Positions 1 through 8,495 of a stretch of DNA of 64,000 nt are shown one piece after another. The position numbers and the translations under genes were made by a program. Each line of letters starts with the position of its first letter. The stretch's first letter is position 1. Location of the stretch: NCBI GenBank assembly GCA_016711485.1, contig JADJSX010000024.1, positions 186,001-250,000 on the forward strand, read 5' to 3'. A model generated the notes under the pieces. That model worked only from the letters and a program-made list of their open reading frames with translations. It was not told the origin of the DNA and did not search any database. Source of the DNA: Leptospiraceae bacterium. GTDB lineage: Bacteria; Spirochaetota; Leptospiria; Leptospirales; Leptospiraceae.

Positions 1-940
1 GGATTTTAAATCTACTTTTAAATTACGAAATGTAATTTCAGTAAATAGTTTAACTTCCGCATACCATCTCGCTCTACTTTCTCTAGGTATAACGGATAAC
101 GATCCAGTATTACTTTCTACTTACGCTCCCCATGCAGCACTGGATGCAATATTAATGCTTCGCGCAAAACCCATATTAGTCGATCTCGGCAAATCGTCTT
201 TCCATATGGATGTGGAAGAATTTAATCACAGGGTAGAAGAAGTTTCTCCAAAAGCAATTTTAATTGATCATGCATTCGGCTGTTTATTTGATCTAAAAAA
301 ATATAACACAAAAGAAATTCCCGTCATTGAAGATTACTCAGAAGCAATTGGTGCTGATTCGGAAGATATTCCTGTAAGTAAACAAGGAACTATCTCTATT
401 TGCGGAATGTTACCAAATCATGTAATCACAACAGGTAACGGGGCAATCATGATTACCCCCAATGACACATTATCAGAAAGTATCCGTTCTCTAAAACTAG
501 GTCACAATGAAAAAAGAGATTCAGATAAACCTAAGTTTGACTATAATTTATTAGATTTTCAAGCAGCGATTGGAATTGAACAAATTTCTAAACTAGGCGT
601 AATCATCGAACGTAAGAAAAAAATAGCACAAATTTATCTACAATCGGTATTATCCGCTTCCCATGAAACTTTTTTTAAACATGCAAGTCAGGATCAATTC
701 AATCGTTTCCCTATTATATTCGCAAAACCTTACGAAGAAGTAGATAGATACTTTAAGTCCCTACAAATCGGCATACAAAAAACGATTTCAACTCCATTAC
801 ACAGAATTTTAAAAGCGAATAATTCTGATTTTTCCAATGCAGAAAGACTTTACCAAAGAGGTCACTGTATTCCTATCTATCCAAATCTAACAAAGGATAA
901 TGTTAACCGAATAGCAAATTCTATTAAAGGGATTTACTAA
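1..940 (+). CDS. DegT/DnrJ/EryC1-fold sugar aminotransferase or dehydratase, 5' end outside window
   Basis: The reading frame is open from base 2 with no start before the first ATG at 155, so the N terminus lies outside the window. The visible part has the DegT/DnrJ/EryC1/StrS pattern: a turn with DHAFG, an acidic VIEDYSEAIGA stretch that would hold the PLP ring, and the loop PNHVITTGNGA. In aminotransferases this loop carries the Schiff-base lysine (K-x-I-T-T-G); here the aligned residue is His. ColD and RfbH/E1-type 3-dehydratases also have His there, so a 3-dehydratase or a degenerate aminotransferase is possible. The product would act on a nucleotide-linked keto-sugar in surface polysaccharide synthesis. 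The family call is firm; the reaction is not. Confidence 0.8.
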   Translation, partial: DFKSTFKLRNVISVNSLTSAYHLALLSLGITDNDPVLLSTYAPHAALDAILMLRAKPILVDLGKSSFHMDVEEFNHRVEEVSPKAILIDHAFGCLFDLKKYNTKEIPVIEDYSEAIGADSEDIPVSKQGTISICGMLPNHVITTGNGAIMITPNDTLSESIRSLKLGHNEKRDSDKPKFDYNLLDFQAAIGIEQISKLGVIIERKKKIAQIYLQSVLSASHETFFKHASQDQFNRFPIIFAKPYEEVDRYFKSLQIGIQKTISTPLHRILKANNSDFSNAERLYQRGHCIPIYPNLTKDNVNRIANSIKGIY

Positions 941-1064
941 CTCGCCTTACGCTATCGCTATTATCATTGCTTCTCAAAAGCAATGATTGAGTTCGGGTGA
1001 GCCGAGCGTCCAACGGAGTAGTCCACTATCTCTCACCTCAACGCGCTTGCGCGTAAGGTGAGTT
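939..1064. repeat. Inverted-end repeat, copy D
   Basis: This spacer begins with AACTCGCCTTACGC and ends with GCGTAAGGTGAGTT, which are near-perfect inverted ends. Its last 35 bases (1030 to 1064) match the last part of copy C at 48488 to 48522. The interior lacks the peptide-coding segment seen in copies A and C and has a different sequence with GC-rich patches. It sits directly after the stop codon of the upstream gene, so it may also fold as a terminator-like stem. Confidence 0.6.
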
Positions 1065-1081
1065 CTTAATAACTTATCTAA

Positions 1082-2278
1082 TCAATTAAATAACGATTTC
1101 AATTTTTCGATTTTTTCTGTAGAAATTTCTGTTTCGCTACTAACGTACAATCCCACAAATGAATTTAACTTTGATTTTGCGTTGTAAAATGGAGTAAGAA
1201 TTAGAATATTTAATTTATGTTTTGTTTTAAATTCTTCAATACTGGAGATAACCGATAAAAAATTAATTTTTTTACTTTTAATAGATAAAAACAATAAAGC
1301 ATAATTGGGAATTTGCGAACCTATTTTATGATGAAGTTCAAATAAAATTCGACCCATAGAATACCGAAAATTTACTTCGCTCATATACTGAATTTCTTCC
1401 AACTTTTGTCGGCTAAAAACAAATCCGTCCATGGAAATCATTCCTACATAAGAATGATTTTTTATTTGGAAATGCGAAATTAACTTTTTCATTCCAGCTA
1501 TAAATTCCGAGCCAAAAACATCGCTGATAATTGTTCCTCTATAAACACCATTTTTATCAATCAACATATTCGTGATTGCAATTAACTTTGACTTACTGCG
1601 GGATAAGTCGAATAATCCACTAAAATCAATTTTTCTAGTATCGCCGACCCATTCTTCAATAACCACTCCATTCTTATTTAATAAAATTATTTCTTTTAGT
1701 TTATTAGATATTTTTTTTAATTCCGATTCACTTTTTACTAGAATGTTTCCGCGTCCCGAAAAACTGAATTCGGGTTTAATTATAAATGGATATTGAAATT
1801 TAGACACACAATAATCTAATTCTTCTATGTTTGTGCAAATTATACTATTTAGTTTATTTTCATTAACTGAGTTTTTCCATCTGGTTTGATTAATTTTTGA
1901 ATTTATAGAAGAAGTAAAATCTATCTTTGTCTGTTTCTTTATCAATATATTTTTTACATTATCAAAATAACTAATACTTCCCCATTCGATCAATTTTAGA
2001 TCCGTCGGAATTGTGTCGCCTAATTTTAATTTATCAGTATAATAAGGATTATCAGTATATACCGTATTCCCGAACGTTAGGTTATTACTTTTCCAATACT
2101 CCAATAACTCAGTAGATACATTTTCACTAACTAATACAAAGTCTTCTTTCTGAGAAATTGCTAAAAATAAATACTCATAAACACTACTTCTATCCAATAA
2201 ATACTTATTTTCATTTACCAACTCTGGAGAATTAATCTCCAACTCAAAAAGTGAGTTTAACCTGTATAAATTCCCCAC
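1082..2278 (-). CDS. ATP-grasp-like protein of unknown substrate
   Basis: A 398-residue protein with an ATP-grasp core in its middle and C-terminal part: IIKP at residues 166 to 169 and a small Gly-rich loop SFSGRGN, the adenine-contacting VIEEW at 206 to 210, and a late EVNFR at 301 to 305 where metal-binding Glu and Asn are expected. ATP-grasp enzymes form amide or thioester bonds through an acyl-phosphate. The start overlaps the end of the upstream ferritin-like gene by 22 bases, so the two are almost certainly co-translated. Very AT-rich and Lys/Ile-rich. The N-terminal 150 residues are not recognised. Substrate unknown; an amino-acid or small-peptide ligase is an inference. Confidence 0.65.
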   Translation of the reverse strand: MGNLYRLNSLFELEINSPELVNENKYLLDRSSVYEYLFLAISQKEDFVLVSENVSTELLEYWKSNNLTFGNTVYTDNPYYTDKLKLGDTIPTDLKLIEWGSISYFDNVKNILIKKQTKIDFTSSINSKINQTRWKNSVNENKLNSIICTNIEELDYCVSKFQYPFIIKPEFSFSGRGNILVKSESELKKISNKLKEIILLNKNGVVIEEWVGDTRKIDFSGLFDLSRSKSKLIAITNMLIDKNGVYRGTIISDVFGSEFIAGMKKLISHFQIKNHSYVGMISMDGFVFSRQKLEEIQYMSEVNFRYSMGRILFELHHKIGSQIPNYALLFLSIKSKKINFLSVISSIEEFKTKHKLNILILTPFYNAKSKLNSFVGLYVSSETEISTEKIEKLKSLFN

Positions 2279-3111
2279 GTCTTTAGTTCCTCCGGAATAA
2301 TTTCTTTTTTCCGATTTGAAAATTCATCTTTGTATTCAGCTAACTTCAAAATAAAATCCTCCGAAAATCCTACTTTCCTACGCGTATCTGGAATATAAAA
2401 GTATCCTTTTGCTCGTCTCGGTGTAAACGGATGGTCTAATAGGGAATTATAATAATCCCATTCGGAAATAGATTGTTCTTCCCTCTTTTGTAAAACTTTA
2501 AGTCCCCTTTTTACATGTTTAAGTTCATCTAAAAAAACTATTTCCATTATTTCCGAACTTTTAATATCTCCATATTGTAAAAATGTTTTTTGATAAATTG
2601 TGGCATAATCTAAATTAGCCCCTTCGAATGAAAGGGACATGATAGCACTAAATTTTTCAAATGTTGACATGAGCGGAATGTATTTCCAAAATATTCCATT
2701 CAATGGACGTTCTCCAAACTCAACTCCCAATTCCTGCATTCGATCCAAATACAGACGAAGGTGTTTTTGTTCCTCTTTTAGGCTATTAAATAAGTCTAAT
2801 CGTGATTTGTCGGAGATATTTTGAAATTTTAAAAGTGCCCAAGCAAAAATTTCTGTAGCCATTAACTCATGATTTGCAAAATGATGAAGTGCAACTCCAC
2901 GATTTATACTTTGATGAAGATGTTCGAGTCTGGGAATTTTAGATTTTTTCTCCGATATCAAAATTCGAGTTTCCCTATTTGGTGAATCTAAAACAACAAT
3001 GCCAGGATTTCTATCATCTACCAAATCTTCAGGAGGACTTAATAACTTATCTGATAATTTTTCAGAATTCAGTATAAAATGGCAATATTCGTTTATAGTT
3101 TTCATATTCAA
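2257..3111 (-). CDS. DUF455 ferritin-like protein
   Basis: A 284-residue helical protein with the DUF455 signature HHFANHELMATEIFA at residues 76 to 90, EEQKH at 113 to 117 and DELKH at 195 to 199. The repeated Glu and E-x-x-H pairs are the expected ligands of a ferritin-like di-metal site. Function in the family is unsettled; some relatives are tRNA-hydroxylase-like. It is the first gene of a two-gene unit with the ATP-grasp protein, which suggests that an oxidative step and a ligation step act on one product. The start ATG at 3111 is followed by a second at codon 3, so the exact start could be two codons later. Confidence 0.75.
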   Translation of the reverse strand: MNMKTINEYCHFILNSEKLSDKLLSPPEDLVDDRNPGIVVLDSPNRETRILISEKKSKIPRLEHLHQSINRGVALHHFANHELMATEIFAWALLKFQNISDKSRLDLFNSLKEEQKHLRLYLDRMQELGVEFGERPLNGIFWKYIPLMSTFEKFSAIMSLSFEGANLDYATIYQKTFLQYGDIKSSEIMEIVFLDELKHVKRGLKVLQKREEQSISEWDYYNSLLDHPFTPRRAKGYFYIPDTRRKVGFSEDFILKLAEYKDEFSNRKKEIIPEELKTWGIYTG

Positions 3112-3239
3112 AATGTGATATTTTATTTTTAAAATCGTCAGTAACTAAGTTAACTTCTAAGAACTTCGAATACGTTTAACTTATACTCTAATTAAGTTTA
3201 CTTATTATTTAAGTCCGGCGAATTTGTAAAGAGGAATCG

Positions 3240-4289
3240 TTAATAGCCCTTTAACTCTAAGTAACCACTGCCGGTAGTCGGTTTTTCCTTTATAAATCCT
3301 TTTGCTTTAACTGCTCCTTCCCAATAGGAATTTCCGGTGGATGTATATCCTAAAAACTCTTGCTCAAAAAATTTTGCTTCAATTTCGATATGAATATCTT
3401 TCGAAATAATCTTCCATTTCATAGGATAATATTTGTTAGTCTCTGGACTTTTCCAAGTCAAATCCTGTGCAACAAATTGAATTTCATTTGGCGATTGAAA
3501 GTAAATTGTTTCACCATTTGAAGTGCGTAGGGTTCCAAAAGTTTCCGAAGAATCCGATTTTGATTTTCTAAAATTAAACACCATTATATCAGAACCATCT
3601 TCTAAATTCAAACAAATCCAGTCCCACGAATTTTCTTTGGAAGCCAGAGATTTTTTTACACTCAAATTATTTCCAGAATCCAAAATAGGAAAACTCCATT
3701 CGTGATCCATCCAAGAAGTTCCTTCCTTTACAACAAACTTACTGTCTCCGATTTTCAAAAATCCTTTTGTAATGAGTTTGGGAATAGAATAATAATAAGA
3801 GTAAATATTTTTTTCTCGAATACTCTTAATCGAATAACCCTTATCTCCATGTAATAAAATCTCTCGTTTACTCGCTGTTAAATGAAGCTCTAAAGATATA
3901 TTTTGCATACGAGGATTTGCTGTAATTTTAAAATTGGACTCCCCTAGAATTTCAATTTTATAATCGCCACTTCGAATCAGTGAATCATTGTAATCTGCTA
4001 GGTTTCCAATTTTCCGATCTATAGACTGTGCGGTATAATGTTTTCGATTTGTAATATCAGAAATCGCAAAATGAACAGGAAATACTTCCTCTTTTCCGTT
4101 TAAATTGGCTCGAAAAAAACTCAATTCGTATCCAATCTCTTGTCCTCCTTCAACCTTTAGATTTCCAACAAAATAACACCATTCTAAACCGAAGTCTTTG
4201 TGAAATGTGTGGTCCTTGGGAAACTCTATTGCATACAAATTCCAAACAAATAGATACAAAAAAACAATACTAATAATTTTACTAACCAT
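3240..4289 (-). CDS. Secreted CrtC/AttH-like lipocalin-fold protein (COG5621 type)
   Basis: A 349-residue protein with a hydrophobic N-terminal signal segment (about residues 1 to 20, ending LYA), then the family pattern: LEWCYFVGNL with the aromatic pair, GYELSFFRA, the central SWMDHEWS, a WDWICLNL strand, and a C-terminal YWEGAVKAKG. These are the marks of the CrtC/AttH (lipocalin-like, predicted secreted hydrolase) family, related to hydroxyneurosporene hydratase. No carotenoid genes lie nearby, so a role in carotenoids is not implied. Probably periplasmic or on the outer membrane side. Stands alone between divergent genes. Confidence 0.75.
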   Translation of the reverse strand: MVSKIISIVFLYLFVWNLYAIEFPKDHTFHKDFGLEWCYFVGNLKVEGGQEIGYELSFFRANLNGKEEVFPVHFAISDITNRKHYTAQSIDRKIGNLADYNDSLIRSGDYKIEILGESNFKITANPRMQNISLELHLTASKREILLHGDKGYSIKSIREKNIYSYYYSIPKLITKGFLKIGDSKFVVKEGTSWMDHEWSFPILDSGNNLSVKKSLASKENSWDWICLNLEDGSDIMVFNFRKSKSDSSETFGTLRTSNGETIYFQSPNEIQFVAQDLTWKSPETNKYYPMKWKIISKDIHIEIEAKFFEQEFLGYTSTGNSYWEGAVKAKGFIKEKPTTGSGYLELKGY

Positions 4290-4380
4290 AGTTTTTCATC
4301 TCTCTAAGAAAGAAATTAGTCAATAGATAAAATTTCTAATTTAAGATTGTTTTTTTTCTTACTAAGTGTTCTATGTATGT

Positions 4381-5442
4381 ATGAAGATCAATCCATCTAA
4401 ACCAATCCTAGTCACTGGCGGAAGCGGCTACATAGCATCCTGGGTAGTAAAATATTTATTAGAGGAAGGACATACCGTTCACACAACAGTACGAGATAAA
4501 ACTCAAAAAGATAAATATTTACACCTCGAAGAAATTGCAAATAACTCAAAAGGCAAATTAGTAGTATTCGATGCAGATTTAATGAAAAAGGATTCGTTCT
4601 TAGAAGCTATGCAAGAATGCGAGCTCGTGATTCACATGGCATCTCCATTTTTTGTTGTTGGTATTAAAGATGCACAGAAGGATTTGATCGGTCCAGCTAA
4701 AGATGGAACAGCTAACGTTCTTCATTCGGCTAATGTTACTAAATCGGTAAAAAGGATTGTATTAACTTCTAGTTGCGCATCTATCTATGGAGATAATTGC
4801 GATTTATCTCTAACAAAGGACAAAGTATTTACGGAAGAATATTGGAATACAACTAGCTCCCTATCACATAGTCCTTATTCCTATTCTAAAACTGTAGCAG
4901 AGCAGGAAGCATGGAAAATAGCAAATGCTCAATCACAATGGGACTTACTCACAATTAACCCAGCTTTTGTACTTGGTCCATCACTTACTAAAAGAACAGA
5001 TTCAACAAGTATCAACATGATGATTCAACTTGGAAATGGAACTTTTTCTTTTGGAGTTCCCGAACTTTGGTTTGGAATTACAGACGTTAGAGACGTAGCT
5101 CGTGCACATATACTAGCAGGTTTTACCCCGACTGCAAAAGGAAGACATATATCTTGCACTGACTCTATCGAATTATATGGATTAGCCGAATATCTCCGAG
5201 AAAAGTTCACCGATAAATACCCATTTCCGAAATGGAAAGTTCCTTACTTTATGGTTTGGCTTTTTGGTCCAATTTTAGGATTCAGCCATGAATACGTAGA
5301 AAAAAACATTGGTATTCCAGTTAAATTTGATAATTCATATACACAAAAAGACTTAGGCTTAAAATTCACGGATATCAAACAAACAGTTTGCGATCACTTT
5401 GAACAGCTTTTACAGGATGGAATCATAAAAAGGAAGGATTAA
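4381..5442 (+). CDS. NAD(P)-dependent extended SDR (dihydroflavonol reductase-like)
   Basis: A Rossmann-fold extended short-chain dehydrogenase: the nucleotide loop TGGSGYIASW is at the very N terminus, DADLMKKDS follows, and the catalytic triad residues appear as LTSSCASIYG and SPYSYSKTVAE (Y-x-x-x-K). The pattern resembles dihydroflavonol-4-reductase and cinnamoyl-CoA-reductase-like proteins, acting on small aldehydes or ketones with NADPH. I place the start at 4381 because the motif then begins at residue 9; an in-frame ATG at 4366 would add five residues, and neither has a clear Shine-Dalgarno. It converges on rfbB with a 13-base gap, so the 3' ends meet tail to tail. Substrate unknown. 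Confidence 0.8.
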   Translation: MKINPSKPILVTGGSGYIASWVVKYLLEEGHTVHTTVRDKTQKDKYLHLEEIANNSKGKLVVFDADLMKKDSFLEAMQECELVIHMASPFFVVGIKDAQKDLIGPAKDGTANVLHSANVTKSVKRIVLTSSCASIYGDNCDLSLTKDKVFTEEYWNTTSSLSHSPYSYSKTVAEQEAWKIANAQSQWDLLTINPAFVLGPSLTKRTDSTSINMMIQLGNGTFSFGVPELWFGITDVRDVARAHILAGFTPTAKGRHISCTDSIELYGLAEYLREKFTDKYPFPKWKVPYFMVWLFGPILGFSHEYVEKNIGIPVKFDNSYTQKDLGLKFTDIKQTVCDHFEQLLQDGIIKRKD

Positions 5443-5455
5443 AAGATAATGTAAA

Positions 5456-6457
5456 TTATCCCAAATAAAACTTCACAGTTTTTTCGATTCCAGTTTCAAA
5501 TGTTTCTTTGGGAAACCAACCAAGTTCTTTTTGAATTCGAGAGGCATCTATCGCATAGCGCCTATCGTGCCCAGGTCGATCAGTTACGTATTTGATTAAC
5601 TTTTCGTATTCGCTAACTGGCTTAGGAGTTAGTTTACCTAAAACTTCGCATATTTTTTTTACAATATTGATATTTGCCCACTCGTTATTTCCGCCAACGT
5701 TATACGATCGACCATTTTCCCCTTTTTGTAAAATAGTCCAAATTGCGTCACAATGATCTTCTACATACAACCAATCGCGAATATTTTTCCCATCTCCATA
5801 TACAGGAAGATTACGCCCGTTAATCGCATTTGTAATCATAAGTGGAATCAACTTTTCTCGATTCTGGTGTGGGCCGTAGTTATTAGAACAATTTGAAATG
5901 GTAATTGGCATTTGAAACGTGCGGCTAAATGCATTTACAAAATGATCGGAAGCCGCTTTCGATGCAGAATAAGGAGAAGATGGATCATATGGTGTAGTCT
6001 CAGTAAAAAATCCGGTTTCGCCTAATGAGCCGTAAACTTCGTCTGTAGAAATATGATGAAAATGAACTCCATCTTTATATTTATTATTCTTTTGCCAATA
6101 CCCTCGCGCGGCGGTTAATAACTCGAATGTTCCCATTACGTTAGTTTCAGCAAAAATTCTAGGACCGGAAATAGAATTATCAACATGGCTTTCGGCCGCA
6201 AAGTGAACTACGGTATCAATTTGATTTTTGGAAAAAACAAAATTTAAATAGTCTTTGTCCCGAATATCACCTTTCATGAATTCGTAATTGAGTTCCTTTT
6301 CAATTCCAATTAGCTTGTCTAAATCACCAGCGTAGGTTAATGAATCTACGTTTAATACATGTCCTTTGAAACCAATTTTTGCTAGATAATGAATAAAATT
6401 AGCTCCAATAAAACCTGCTCCGCCTGTTACTAGTATATTTTTTAACAATCTTGCCAT
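5456..6457 (-). CDS. rfbB: dTDP-glucose 4,6-dehydratase
   Basis: Converts dTDP-glucose to dTDP-4-keto-6-deoxyglucose, the branch point for dTDP-rhamnose and other deoxysugars of LPS. The 333-residue length is normal. Visible motifs: TGGAGFIGANF for NAD, AAESHVDNSI, the active-site STDEVYG with Asp-Glu, YSASKAASD (Tyr and Lys), and NCSNNYGPHQ. No rfbA, rfbC or rfbD is next to it, so the rhamnose genes are not one operon here. The upstream DegT-fold gene at the window edge would fit in the same nucleotide-sugar pathway, though they face opposite ways and are 4.5 kb apart. Confidence 0.93.
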   Translation of the reverse strand: MARLLKNILVTGGAGFIGANFIHYLAKIGFKGHVLNVDSLTYAGDLDKLIGIEKELNYEFMKGDIRDKDYLNFVFSKNQIDTVVHFAAESHVDNSISGPRIFAETNVMGTFELLTAARGYWQKNNKYKDGVHFHHISTDEVYGSLGETGFFTETTPYDPSSPYSASKAASDHFVNAFSRTFQMPITISNCSNNYGPHQNREKLIPLMITNAINGRNLPVYGDGKNIRDWLYVEDHCDAIWTILQKGENGRSYNVGGNNEWANINIVKKICEVLGKLTPKPVSEYEKLIKYVTDRPGHDRRYAIDASRIQKELGWFPKETFETGIEKTVKFYLG

Positions 6458-6502
6458 GAAAAATCCTTCTTTTTGAGTTCCATTGTTACATTATATAACA
6501 AC

Positions 6503-7123
6503 CTATTTTTGAAAATTCATTTCTATCTCAAACTTTATGTTTTCTCGAGCTCGGTTTTCATACTGTTTAAAAATTTCATCTGTAAAATATATTCTATCTC
6601 TCTCTAAAAATTTTTTTAGTATCTTTGTTCTTTCTTGTTTATAAAATTCTTTTTCTACCCATTCGTATTCTTTTCGAATACTATCCATATACTCGATATA
6701 ACGATTCCGATCTCTTCCTAAAATGAGTAAGTCAGAATCTAAAAATATTTTATTATCAAAATCATCTTCAAGATGTTCGTGTTTTTTTGTTCCTAAAATT
6801 AGTTTTTTACAGATTTCTAATTTCTCATTTGATAAATATGAACCGAAATCTCTTTCTAAGTATTCTGCACTTTTTTCTTCATTGTCACTTGCATGAGTAT
6901 CATATACAATATCATGATATAGACAGGAAATATACAATAACGGATAATCTATAATATGCTCAGCATACTTATTTAAGTTTTCTAACATTTCTCGGATATG
7001 GCGTAAGTTATGATAATCTCGATTGGATTCAGAGTAACACTCAATTACCCTTTCATATAAAATCGACTTGTCAAGTTCGGGAATATTGAATTGATTTAAA
7101 ATAATATTAAATTCAGTTTTCAT
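6503..7123 (-). CDS. HD-superfamily metal-dependent phosphohydrolase (COG4339 type)
   Basis: A 206-residue protein with YHNLRHI near residue 37, followed by the HD motif YHDIVYD near residue 69 and a later DSDLLILG segment. This order is typical of the small predicted HD hydrolases of the COG4339 type, whose substrate is not established (nucleotides are likely). It lies six bases after the transglutaminase-like gene, so the two probably share a transcript. Metal ligands visible: His of HNLRH, His-Asp of the HD pair, and the later Asp. No signal peptide; cytoplasmic. Confidence 0.75.
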   Translation of the reverse strand: MKTEFNIILNQFNIPELDKSILYERVIECYSESNRDYHNLRHIREMLENLNKYAEHIIDYPLLYISCLYHDIVYDTHASDNEEKSAEYLERDFGSYLSNEKLEICKKLILGTKKHEHLEDDFDNKIFLDSDLLILGRDRNRYIEYMDSIRKEYEWVEKEFYKQERTKILKKFLERDRIYFTDEIFKQYENRARENIKFEIEMNFQK

Positions 7124-7129
7124 AAGTTT

Positions 7130-7804
7130 CTATTGATTCAATTCGTCCTCAAATTTACCTTTTTTAATGGCACCAAAACTTTTTTTATCTTTTACTTGAA
7201 GATGCGGATAATGAATATCATACTCATCTATCATTCTATCAAATGGCAGATCATCAAAACTACCGTAATCATGCAAATATTCCATATGTTTATTTCCAGA
7301 TTTATCGAAAGGATGAAATATGGAATCATGTTCACCGTCAAATTCAAGCGGTAAAATTCCAGCTCTATCGCATAAGGACTTATTAAACGCCGGAGTTGCT
7401 TTTACCCACTTTCCTTCGAGAAGTATTTCTGCGTATCCATGGAATACAAAAATATCTGACTTCATTAGGTTTTGAAGTCGTTTGGAATTAATATGATTTT
7501 TGACATTCGCAAAACCAACCTTAGCCGGTATGCCGGCAGCCCGAATACAAGCGGCTAAAGTTACAGCTTTCTCTACGCAGAAACCATATCCTCTTTTTAA
7601 TACAGAACTTGCTTTTAGTTCTTCTGGGGTGAGGATAATGTTATATGGATCATAACGAATTTCGTCTCTCACTGCTAAATAGATTTGCTTCGCTTTATCA
7701 ATTTCCGATAAACCATCTAGATTCAATTTTTTAATAAAACTCTGAACTATACTAGAATCAGAATCGAGATAAAATGTTGGAAGAATGGCAGTTTTTGTTG
7801 GCAT
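7130..7804 (-). CDS. Transglutaminase-like cysteine protease-fold protein
   Basis: A 224-residue protein of the bacterial transglutaminase-like superfamily: helix KAKQIYLAVRDEIRYDPY, then the catalytic Cys in the loop KRGYGFCVEKA, followed by AACIRAAGIPAKVGFANV, and the His in FHGYAEILLEGKW; an Asp-rich segment follows. These place Cys, His and Asp in the usual order. No signal peptide, so the substrate is likely cytoplasmic (peptide hydrolysis or amidation). First gene of a pair with the HD hydrolase; the start has a clean ATG and the sequence upstream on this strand is non-coding. Confidence 0.78.
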   Translation of the reverse strand: MPTKTAILPTFYLDSDSSIVQSFIKKLNLDGLSEIDKAKQIYLAVRDEIRYDPYNIILTPEELKASSVLKRGYGFCVEKAVTLAACIRAAGIPAKVGFANVKNHINSKRLQNLMKSDIFVFHGYAEILLEGKWVKATPAFNKSLCDRAGILPLEFDGEHDSIFHPFDKSGNKHMEYLHDYGSFDDLPFDRMIDEYDIHYPHLQVKDKKSFGAIKKGKFEDELNQ

Positions 7805-7846
7805 GTAGGGAATATATCTAGAAATCCATTTTATAGCAATACAAAA

Positions 7847-8101
7847 TTAATTATGAACTAACTCCAACGCTGCATCTAACCCCTGTGAAATAGTTTCTCT
7901 ATTTTTTGAAATTTCTTGACTGATCAATCGAATATCGTCACTGAGCTTTGCGATGTCACTTGATTGGATTTGTATATGCTCATTATTCGCACTTAATTCA
8001 CTGATTGTATTATTAATCATTCCAAAAGTAGTTTTCGTTTTTTCAATTAACGACTGTCCCTTTTCTCCGTTGGTAACACCTATATTAGCCGCAGATACCA
8101 A
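7847..8101 (-). pseudogene. C-terminal fragment of a methyl-accepting chemotaxis protein-like gene
   Basis: An 84-residue stretch beginning VSAANIGVTNGEKG and ending with a run of heptad-like helix residues. It resembles the very C-terminal signalling coil of a chemotaxis receptor after its conserved hairpin. Upstream in the same frame there are only about 28 more codons before a stop, with no receptor hairpin, HAMP or sensor domain. I read it as the surviving tail of a deleted receptor gene. The similarity is by eye only; a short unrelated coiled-coil protein is the alternative. Confidence 0.45.
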
Positions 8102-8495
8102 ATAGGAAACCTCTTTTGTTATTCCTTTGTCTCGTTTGCTATTTTTACTTTTTCTATATTTTCATTCTTCATATTAAACGTAATCCTTGTATACCCACAT
8201 TGCACAACAAACTTTCACTCAGCTTCTTTACAATATAAAAAGGTAGCCTAATCTTATTATCCACTTTTTATGCAGTAGTCCAACTTCTACCTATCCAATT
8301 TATTCGAATAAATTATCACAATTTCAATTTTTGAGTTGAATAGAATTCTGAAGCAAGTTTATTCTGCTGTAGGAGTTTTTTTACGAATTTCTGTGAAAAT
8401 TTAATATTTCGACTGGTTGCATTTTGATGAATGAGCTGAAAATATAAATGATTAGTATGACAATTTGGTTTTAGGTCAGGTTTTGAGAAAATAAA
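8102..8495. other. AT-rich spacer, no gene seen
   Basis: About 390 bases between the receptor fragment and the large rightward gene. It contains the frame-broken upstream edge of the receptor fragment (to about 8160) and then AT-rich sequence that must hold the promoter of the 8496 gene. No hairpin, RNA gene or convincing coding frame was recognised; a leftward frame over 8316 to 8507 runs into the next gene and lacks any protein-like pattern. Confidence 0.5.
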
